Positions 7,143 through 12,897 of a stretch of DNA of 12,897 nt are shown one piece after another (positions within the stretch are counted from its first letter, which is position 1; each line of letters begins with the position of its first letter). The DNA comes from an uncultured Flavobacteriales bacterium. Its GTDB lineage: Bacteria; Bacteroidota; Bacteroidia; Flavobacteriales; Crocinitomicaceae. The translations under genes and the position numbers were made by a program. The notes beneath the pieces were generated by a model, which was not told the DNA's origin, ran no database searches, and saw only the letters and a list, made by a program, of their open reading frames with translations. The DNA lies in NCBI GenBank assembly GCA_946886545.1, contig CAMPIU010000041.1, forward strand, positions 1 to 12,897, written 5' to 3'.

Positions 7143-9311
7143 TTAATAGTTCAATGGATAACGAATTAAATAGCCATTTGCTTGCGAAACTAACAAAATC
7201 GTCCCATCTGTTTGCTTTTGGAATGCAATTTTATTGGAACCCTCGTAACTTTCTTTATTTAATTCGTTTCCACGTATAGTATAAATATAACAATTATTAG
7301 CAATCCCATCGATAATTCCAACAACAGTTTTGCCGTTAGGTAGTTTAATGATAGAAGCATCATCAATATTGGTAATGGTGGAGTTAAACTGGCCCAGGAT
7401 CGTTCCTGTACTGGTTATTACATAAATCATATTTTGCTGATTTAAGAAGAAGAGTTGTTCATCTCCCAAATTTTGGGTATTGAGTATGGAAGACACATTT
7501 CCAACCAGCATAGCTTTATTCCCATTTTCAGTCAATCGGACAAATTGTTTTTTAACTAATCCCAATAAACTGATTGTACCATTTACTTTTACAAGATGCC
7601 ATTCCCCTTCGTTTAAGTTTTGGGATCGGATGACCCGTTTTCTTTTGATCGAGATGCTTGACCAATTGGAATTGGTGCATATATGAGCAATCAGTTCACC
7701 TTTTTTTCCCTGAATAACCAGCTGAGCATCTTTTTGGAGAGTTCCGTTCACGCCGACCCGGAAGCTTTGTTTTCCATTAGTTCCATAACTTTGAACCTGT
7801 CCATCTGCAACAAAAGAAATGTAGTCCTTCCTATTCCAGTAATAAGGAAACAGATTGCTGCTCACCTCATTGCATGCAATTGGGAAGCCAGACAGGTTAT
7901 TTCCTGCCCTGTCAAAACCATGGACAACTGTTTTGGTTGTCAGGAAGATTCCGTTTCCAATACAGACAGGTTTTCCAATAGGTTCAGCCTCTAAGTTTTT
8001 ACTCCAAAGAATTTGTTTGCTTCCAATGAAGTAAAGTGTATTTGATTGAGTTATCGCAATCATGTTGTTTGATCCGGGAATTGGATTTAAAGAGCGCAGG
8101 TTGTCGTCTAAACGTAGGGGATTTAGTTTTGGAAGCTCTTTGGAATTCAATTCGGAATCGGAATCACCGTCATTTAAAAGCTGGACAGTACTGTGATTTG
8201 CACCGGTGAGCCGGCTCATAGTGATCTGTCTGTTTCGATCAAAATTGCGATAAGATACTTTTTGCGGACTGTTGTTGAATAACTTGAATTTCAATGTGGT
8301 TGATTGCTCCAGGGTTGCCCCGGTTTCATACGCACCGATTATTCGATTGATTGCTTGCTGTGAATTTGAAATAAGTACACTGTTATTGAAAATTTCCAGG
8401 TAGATTTTTTTATTCGAATGAAGGAAGGGAAAATAATATCCTTTTAAGGTAGCTTGCTTTTGTTTATCCGATAAATCGACCCGATCCAATTCATTGAGAA
8501 TAGCCAGCGGGTCTTGTCCGGGTTTGTAATCTGTAATTAAACAGCTGTCGTTCTGGTAAGCTACAAGTGCCAAACCAAAATTCATCCATTCGGACATGAT
8601 TGATTTATCCGGATACTTGGAAAGTAAATAATTTTTCTCGTAAAAAGTATAGGAATCGAAATCAGCCGGAATAAGTTCCTGGAATAACTCCTGATCATTG
8701 ATTAATGGCAGTGCATTACTTCCCGAATGGGTAATGTATTTGGCGTTGTGACTTGAAATAAAGTAAGAATCTTCTATTTCATAAGTTTTGTCAGCTGTTT
8801 TGTATACAAGGGATAAACTGCTTTTCCGGTCTAAATATTTCCATGCAACAATGCTTTTTGGAGATGGCTGCCATTCCTGAAGGTATAGAAGCAGGAATTT
8901 TCCATGAAACTCACCTTTCCAGTTATTGGACAAGGACAGGTGCTTTTGTGTTGAAACAGTTGAAGATAAGGAGAGTTTTTCAATGTAACTTTTTACAATC
9001 TCACTGGTCCAGGGCTTGCTTCGTTCCAATAATACCAAATCCCGGGTAGTAGAAAAATAGAAATGTTGAATTCGTTCGGGTTGATTTAAAAGAATGGTAA
9101 AGAAACTGTTTTTTTGTAGAGATGACACAATGGGACTGTTGTAATCAATCTCATGAGAATTGTGAACTACTATAATTGTATCATCCTTTTGTGAAAATGT
9201 ATTTTCGGGAGTAGGCGGTGCACTGGAACCTTCAACAAGTGTGAAACCTACGTAACTAATCCAACCAAGGGAAAAGACTACCAGAAAAATAACTATTGAA
9301 CGATTGAGCAT
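7143..9311 (-). CDS. Uncharacterised membrane-anchored protein with C-terminal propeller-like region
   Basis: I do not recognise a named family. The 722-residue protein starts with one hydrophobic segment (residues ~5-25) without an obvious cleavage site, followed by a proline/serine linker (SSAPPTPEN), so it is probably an inner-membrane anchor with the rest in the periplasm. Residues ~60-390 are mixed alpha/beta and include LIPADFDSYTFY and two stretches about displayed side chains, loosely like DUF3352-type proteins (weak). Residues ~400-722 are a run of short beta hairpins (MIAITQSNTLYFIG, KQILWSKNL, VHGFDRAGNNLSGFPI, GYLIRY) like a PQQ/FG-GAP-type beta-propeller. No enzyme motif is seen. 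The 10-bp gap to the downstream OmpA-type gene ties it to that envelope protein. It starts 81 bp after the rnhB stop. Function unknown. Confidence 0.8.
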   Translation of the reverse strand: MLNRSIVIFLVVFSLGWISYVGFTLVEGSSAPPTPENTFSQKDDTIIVVHNSHEIDYNSPIVSSLQKNSFFTILLNQPERIQHFYFSTTRDLVLLERSKPWTSEIVKSYIEKLSLSSTVSTQKHLSLSNNWKGEFHGKFLLLYLQEWQPSPKSIVAWKYLDRKSSLSLVYKTADKTYEIEDSYFISSHNAKYITHSGSNALPLINDQELFQELIPADFDSYTFYEKNYLLSKYPDKSIMSEWMNFGLALVAYQNDSCLITDYKPGQDPLAILNELDRVDLSDKQKQATLKGYYFPFLHSNKKIYLEIFNNSVLISNSQQAINRIIGAYETGATLEQSTTLKFKLFNNSPQKVSYRNFDRNRQITMSRLTGANHSTVQLLNDGDSDSELNSKELPKLNPLRLDDNLRSLNPIPGSNNMIAITQSNTLYFIGSKQILWSKNLEAEPIGKPVCIGNGIFLTTKTVVHGFDRAGNNLSGFPIACNEVSSNLFPYYWNRKDYISFVADGQVQSYGTNGKQSFRVGVNGTLQKDAQLVIQGKKGELIAHICTNSNWSSISIKRKRVIRSQNLNEGEWHLVKVNGTISLLGLVKKQFVRLTENGNKAMLVGNVSSILNTQNLGDEQLFFLNQQNMIYVITSTGTILGQFNSTITNIDDASIIKLPNGKTVVGIIDGIANNCYIYTIRGNELNKESYEGSNKIAFQKQTDGTILLVSQANGYLIRYPLNY

Positions 9312-9328
9312 ACTATTTAACTATTCAT

Positions 9329-9336
9329 CAAAAATA
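9329..9336 (-). promoter_or_regulatory. Candidate -7 box for the 722-residue gene and its downstream OmpA-type gene
   Basis: Read on the minus strand this is TATTTTTG, a full match to TAnnTTTG. Transcription would start about 10 bases before the ATG at 9311. No TTTG element is visible at the usual upstream distance, so the case is weak. The gap 9312-9392 also holds a small imperfect stem (CTTCAT ... ATGAAG on the minus strand) but no convincing terminator, so read-through from rnhB remains possible. Confidence 0.3.
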
Positions 9337-9392
9337 ACGCTTCATTTAGCGCGCTTTGCATCTTTCTGATGAAGTAGTTAACAGTTGAGTGT

Positions 9393-10001
9393 TTACTCTA
9401 TGAATAGTGATAATTGTCCTTTTCCAAGAAGATTGAAACCAGGACGGTGGTGAATGCATGCTCCGTGAATTTCGATTGCTTTCCGGTGAGCTTTGGTTGG
9501 ATAACCTTTGTTTATTCTCCAGTCATAGTGTGGAAATTCTTCGTGAAGCTGTTCCATATATTCGTCGCGGTAGGTCTTGGCTAAGATGGAAGCCGCTGCA
9601 ATACTTTTATACTTTCCATCTCCTTTGATAATCGGAATGGAAGGGATTTCTCTGGAAAGCAGTGCTTTGTTTCCGTCAATGAGCAAGAGTTCAGGTCTAA
9701 GTTTTAAAGCCATCGCTGCCCGGTGCATACCTGTTAATGAGGCTTTTAGAATGTTGAGTTCAGTGATTTCATCGGTATGCAGAAATTGAACGGAGTATGC
9801 AAGTGCTTCCTTTTCAATTATCGGGCGTAATAAATTTCTGCTTTTTTCAGAAATCTGTTTAGAATCATTCAACAAATGATGAGAAAAACCTTTTGGAAGA
9901 ATAACCGAGGCGCAAACTACCGGACCTGCAAGACAGCCTCTTCCGGCTTCATCACAACCCGCTTCCAGTTTCGTTTCATCAAAATGGTCTAATAATTGCA
10001 T
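9393..10001 (-). CDS. rnhB: Ribonuclease HII
   Basis: A 202-residue cytoplasmic enzyme that cuts the RNA strand of RNA-DNA hybrids and removes single ribonucleotides misplaced in DNA. The family hallmarks are all present: [14 protein letters not shown] (15-28) with catalytic D17 and E18 and the GRG motif that reads the ribose 2'-OH; NDSKQIS (45-51); LLIDGNK with D109; [21 protein letters not shown] (126-146) with D128 as the likely fourth metal-binding acid; and the C-terminal [11 protein letters not shown] and HRPGF (187-191). Length is typical (about 190-215). ATG 10001 places the DEAGRG motif at the normal distance from the start. It is divergent from the small secreted protein gene and lies upstream of the 722-residue gene in the same direction. 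Nothing is missing from the active site. Confidence 0.97.
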   Translation of the reverse strand: MQLLDHFDETKLEAGCDEAGRGCLAGPVVCASVILPKGFSHHLLNDSKQISEKSRNLLRPIIEKEALAYSVQFLHTDEITELNILKASLTGMHRAAMALKLRPELLLIDGNKALLSREIPSIPIIKGDGKYKSIAAASILAKTYRDEYMEQLHEEFPHYDWRINKGYPTKAHRKAIEIHGACIHHRPGFNLLGKGQLSLFIE

Positions 10002-10043
10002 ACTGCAAATGTTATTAAAATAATTGTATATTTATCACAAAAC

Positions 10044-10062
10044 AACCTAAGAGGTTTTTTTT
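10044..10062 (+). promoter_or_regulatory. Small hairpin followed by a T-run in the leader of the small secreted protein gene
   Basis: AACCT, loop AAG, AGGTT, then six more T, ending 28 bp before the ATG at 10091. The stem has only five base pairs, two of them A-T. It resembles a weak intrinsic terminator on the + strand. An upstream TATATTTA (10027-10034) is one base off the TAnnTTTG consensus and could place the hairpin inside a leader. It may equally be chance in AT-rich DNA. Confidence 0.25.
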
Positions 10063-10090
10063 ACGTCTACTTATAAACTGTTATTAGATT

Positions 10091-10450
10091 ATGAAAAAGT
10101 TAGTAATGATATTCGTTTTGTCTTTGACAAGTTCTCTTGTCTTCAGTCAAAATTCTGCTTCAATTAGTGAAACTCAATTTAAAACAGGAAAATCCAGCGG
10201 AATTTATGAATTTTCAGTTCCGGAAGCAATCACTGCAGAAAAAGTTGAAGCTGTAAAAGGCTATTATAAAGATTATTACTCGGTTGCTTTCAATGAATCA
10301 ACTGATGTTTTAAAAGTTACTTTATTGAAAAATGAAGAATTAAATCTAAATGTGGTTAACCGTTTATTGGTTGCTTTGGATTTGCGTACAATTTCTGTGG
10401 GAGGTGAAAACATGACTTTCCAGGATATGAAGGATAAATATTTGAAGTAG
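10091..10450 (+). CDS. Small secreted protein of unknown function
   Basis: A 119-residue protein with a clear signal peptide (MKKLVMIFVLSLTSSLVFSQ, cleavage after residue 20), leaving about 99 residues outside the cytoplasm. The mature part is lysine- and glutamate-rich, has no cysteine and no membrane segment. The order of predicted elements (strand at IYEFSVP, helix at ITAEKVEAVKGYYKD, strands at YSVAFNE and VLKVTLL, helix at LNVVNRLLVALDL, strand at TISVGG) is the beta-alpha-beta-beta-alpha-beta order of ferredoxin-like folds such as heavy-metal-associated domains, but the metal-binding CxxC is absent. That fold is an inference. The start is supported by the signal peptide. It is divergent from rnhB and ends at a bidirectional terminator. 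Confidence 0.8.
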   Translation: MKKLVMIFVLSLTSSLVFSQNSASISETQFKTGKSSGIYEFSVPEAITAEKVEAVKGYYKDYYSVAFNESTDVLKVTLLKNEELNLNVVNRLLVALDLRTISVGGENMTFQDMKDKYLK

Positions 10451-10464
10451 AAAATATAAGCAAT

Positions 10465-10500
10465 AAAAAATCCCCTGACGATTTCGTCAGGGGATTTTTT
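10465..10500. terminator. Bidirectional terminator between convergent genes
   Basis: Six A, TCCCCTGACGA (10471-10481), two-base centre, TCGTCAGGGGA (10484-10494), then six T (seven with 10501). An 11-bp GC-rich stem flanked by A and T tracts works in either direction. It lies 14 bp after the small secreted protein stop and 19 bp beyond the stop of the minus-strand T9SS cargo gene (10520-10522). Its sequence is unrelated to the ACGTAGGGG palindromes. Confidence 0.9.
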
Positions 10501-10519
10501 TATGTCTGTTTTTGAACGA

Positions 10520-12880
10520 TTACTTGACCAACTGAACTTTGATAATCTGGTCACCGGTGTTTAAAACTAACTGGTAATTACCTTTTGCCAATTGTCCTGT
10601 TTCAATTGTCCCGACTTTATTATTGATAGTGCTTTCCAATACTACGCGACCTGTGTTGTCAATTAATCGGATATGCCCGATCGTATGTTTTGTAGATTCT
10701 ATTTTGATAAAATCGGTCATTGGATTCGGATAGACGCTTATACCGAACTGAGACAATTCACTGATTCCAAGTGAAGAGAAGTTTACCGTAACAGATTCAG
10801 TCATTTCACAAGCATTCGCATCGGTAATTGTTACGTTGTAAATGCCAGGAAGTAAGTTCGAAATCAAACTCGTTGTTCCGCCATTACTCCATAGATAGGA
10901 GTATGGAGCTGTTCCACCGCTTGGAGAAACTTCCGCACTGCCATCAGGACAATTAGAACACGTGCTGCTGATTGAAGATGAATTTGCAATGATTGGAGTC
11001 GGATCTGTCAAAGTATCTGAAATGCTCGTCACGCAGCCGCCGGCATCCACAACTGTTGCGGTGTATATTCCCGCAGGAGCAATCAATAGAGTAGAATCAC
11101 CTGCAATATTCCAGCTTACAGTGTACGGAGCCTGACCATTTTGAATGTCGATCTCAATTTCTCCCGAATCACCGATACAGAGCGGATTTATAGAAGATAA
11201 AACACTTGCATCAGGGATAGATGTAGTGGTTATCTCAACAGAGTCGATGAATGAGCAATCTGCATTTGAAATCGTATAGGTATAAAAACCTGCATTCAGA
11301 CCTCCAATAGTTAGGTTGGTGGACGAATCTTCCCATTCGACAGAATATCCGGGGTCCAATGACAGGGTTGCATCGCCGTTTGGAAGTTCACATGTGGAAT
11401 TGGTGGAATTCGAAAGAACACCTCCAATCTCTCCGAAGCAAATGTCAAATTGAGGTCTGAGTACAAACGATTTCATAAAACTAGGACCAAAATTTTCAAT
11501 TGGAGTAAAGTTTGGTCCATTTCCGGCCCATTGTACAAAAACCGTATTGTTTTGAAAAACAGAAGATGTTTGTGCAAGAGCGAGCGTGGAATCAAACTCG
11601 ATCTGAATGATCCCGTATTTTCCCGGAGCAAGTGTTAAAGGTCCGCCGTGCATTGGAAGAATATATGTTCTGGCACTATCATCAATGTAAAGGAGGGTGT
11701 CGGTTGAGGCTAGAATTGTTGTTGGAACACCACTTGTTGTATTAAAGATGGCTGTTGCAAGTTTCTTTCCTGTATAACCCCGGTTGAAATGAACCTTTAC
11801 TCCGGTTAAAGAAGTTGTGTTTTCAATATTGAATACCTGACCAAGGTATCCCGAACCGGTTCCGATTCCAAGCTGTCCCACAACGATTCCGTTGTCTCTT
11901 GCCATTTCAGTATCTGTGACTGTTATTGGAACTGCAGATTGAATTGTGTCGTTTACGGTGTTTTGATCTGTTTCTGTCGCTACCGGGAAGTACTTGAATG
12001 TATAAATTCCATCTGTAGTTGGTGTATAATTAGCTGTCATTGTAGCAGTAGCTCCGGAAGCTAATGTAGGGATGCTGCTGCTCGTTACAGTGGTTTCTAA
12101 AATTCCATCTTTAATTACCTGACAAGCCATAGCAACATTGGTACAGGTTTGTAGCCCGTTATTTCTGATAACAGCTTCCAATTTGAAATTTTGTGGAGTA
12201 GTCAATTGGTTGGCAGGAGCGATCGTGTACGGATTTTGAGTCGGTGTCATTGCCTCCAGATCAAAATTATTGATCACACGCAACTCGATATCATCAATGA
12301 CTAAAATGAATTTGTCGTTGGAGTTATTTCGAAAACCGATGTACACAGTTTGACCTGTATATGCACCTAATGGAACGGCGTGATTTACCCAAGTGGGGCT
12401 TTCTGCGGCAGTTGAAAAAATAACAGTGGAGGCGCTTACCTGGTTTCCAAGAACTCCTGTTCCTCCGGTAGGTATATTTGGAAATGTCATGATACGAACT
12501 TCGTATCCATCCGGATATGCAGCGTCATAAGCGCGGGCATTCCACAATAGAGTAGTGTTTGGCTGGATTGTTTGAGGTGGAGTCCACATGAAATCATCTG
12601 CTGCTCCAACCGGAGAGTAGTAAGAAGTACTGAAAGCCACCGAATCAGCTACATTCATTCCGAAGTCCTCTCTGCGTTCCCATGCTTCATTCACATAGGC
12701 AACCTGAGCATCAGGGGTACGATTGTCAACATTTCTCAGTAAGAATCCGGGAGCGAACGTGTAGGTTCCGGCTCCTCCGGCTGTTGGTCCCGAAATACCA
12801 TCGAAATCTTCGAGATAGTAGGTTTGAGAAAAGCTGGAAAAGCTCAAAAAAGAGACAATGAATAGGATATGTTTTTTCAT
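10520..12880 (-). CDS. Secreted T9SS cargo protein with choice-of-anchor J-like domain, SprB-like repeats and type A sorting domain
   Basis: A complete 786-residue protein. Residues 1-19 are a signal peptide (MKKHILFIVSFLSFSSFSQ). Residues ~20-210 (YYLEDFDG, DDFMWTPPQTI, TWVNHAVPLGAYTGQTVYIGFRNNSNDKFILVIDDIEL) look like a choice-of-anchor J/cleaved-adhesin jelly-roll domain. Residues ~212-325 resemble a CARDB-type beta domain, and ~326-480 are an unassigned beta region. Residues ~485-705 contain three SprB-like repeats, the clearest being NGQAPYTVSW and GGTAPYSYLWSNG, each ending in an IYNVTITDANAC-like motif. Residues ~706-786 are the type A sorting tail (ISVYPNPMTDFIKI, LIDNTGRVVLE, LAKGNYQLVL, KVQLVK), which T9SS recognises and usually removes on surface attachment. 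Adhesive or substrate-binding role is inferred; no protease motif is seen. Start ATG 12880 is fixed by the signal peptide; only 17 upstream bases are in the window, so its promoter is outside. Confidence 0.88.
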   Translation of the reverse strand: MKKHILFIVSFLSFSSFSQTYYLEDFDGISGPTAGGAGTYTFAPGFLLRNVDNRTPDAQVAYVNEAWERREDFGMNVADSVAFSTSYYSPVGAADDFMWTPPQTIQPNTTLLWNARAYDAAYPDGYEVRIMTFPNIPTGGTGVLGNQVSASTVIFSTAAESPTWVNHAVPLGAYTGQTVYIGFRNNSNDKFILVIDDIELRVINNFDLEAMTPTQNPYTIAPANQLTTPQNFKLEAVIRNNGLQTCTNVAMACQVIKDGILETTVTSSSIPTLASGATATMTANYTPTTDGIYTFKYFPVATETDQNTVNDTIQSAVPITVTDTEMARDNGIVVGQLGIGTGSGYLGQVFNIENTTSLTGVKVHFNRGYTGKKLATAIFNTTSGVPTTILASTDTLLYIDDSARTYILPMHGGPLTLAPGKYGIIQIEFDSTLALAQTSSVFQNNTVFVQWAGNGPNFTPIENFGPSFMKSFVLRPQFDICFGEIGGVLSNSTNSTCELPNGDATLSLDPGYSVEWEDSSTNLTIGGLNAGFYTYTISNADCSFIDSVEITTTSIPDASVLSSINPLCIGDSGEIEIDIQNGQAPYTVSWNIAGDSTLLIAPAGIYTATVVDAGGCVTSISDTLTDPTPIIANSSSISSTCSNCPDGSAEVSPSGGTAPYSYLWSNGGTTSLISNLLPGIYNVTITDANACEMTESVTVNFSSLGISELSQFGISVYPNPMTDFIKIESTKHTIGHIRLIDNTGRVVLESTINNKVGTIETGQLAKGNYQLVLNTGDQIIKVQLVK

Positions 12881-12897
12881 AATAAAAAGTAATAGGC

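Noticed and set aside
9312..9392. Terminator between rnhB and the 722-residue gene
   Set aside because: Only short imperfect stems (4-6 bp) without a following T-run on the minus strand were found.

Overview
The window looks like a piece of chromosome from a Bacteroidota bacterium, most likely Flavobacteriales and close to the Crocinitomicaceae (Fluviicola-like). This placement is an inference. It rests on an open repeat adhesin ending in a gliding-motility-type (T9SS type B) C-terminal domain, a second secreted protein ending in a T9SS type A tail with SprB-like repeats, a DUF5723/TSP3/OmpA envelope protein, signal peptides ending in FSQ, a moderately AT-rich composition and almost no Shine-Dalgarno sequences. 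I see no rRNA, tRNA, CRISPR array, transposase or prophage gene. No gap between genes exceeds about 110 bases.

Layout: (1) 1-3728 (+), the 3' part of a very large repetitive surface protein, open at the left edge. It has four 93-residue repeats, then five ~74-residue Ig-like repeats, further Ig/PKD-like domains and a type B sorting domain. (2) 3782-4180 (-), a DoxX-like membrane protein, divergent from 4289-4624 (+), an HxlR-family regulator with a single N-terminal cysteine. The gap between them is packed with dyad symmetry and is probably the operator. (3) 10001 down to 4700 (-): rnhB (RNase HII), then an uncharacterised membrane-anchored 722-residue protein, then an 810-residue DUF5723-TSP3-OmpA protein. 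The last two are 10 bp apart and surely co-transcribed. (4) 10091-10450 (+), a small secreted protein of unknown function, divergent from rnhB. (5) 12880 down to 10520 (-), a 786-residue secreted T9SS cargo protein.

The genes form three convergent pairs, and each convergent junction holds a near-perfect hairpin with an A-tract on one side and a T-tract on the other, so each can stop transcription from both sides. Two of these hairpins (3742-3783 and 4641-4682) are perfect 42-bp palindromes sharing the outer arm ACGTAGGGG. They bracket the DoxX/HxlR pair like bookends and may belong to a dispersed palindromic repeat family.

Most of the coding capacity is cell-envelope or secreted protein: two T9SS cargo proteins, one OmpA-type peptidoglycan-linked outer-membrane protein, one anchored propeller-like protein and one small exported protein. 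I found no clear new multi-gene system. The points most worth following up are the HxlR/DoxX module with its three-half-site operator, the shared palindromes around it, the two-unit periodicity of the adhesin repeats, and the uncharacterised partner of the OmpA protein.
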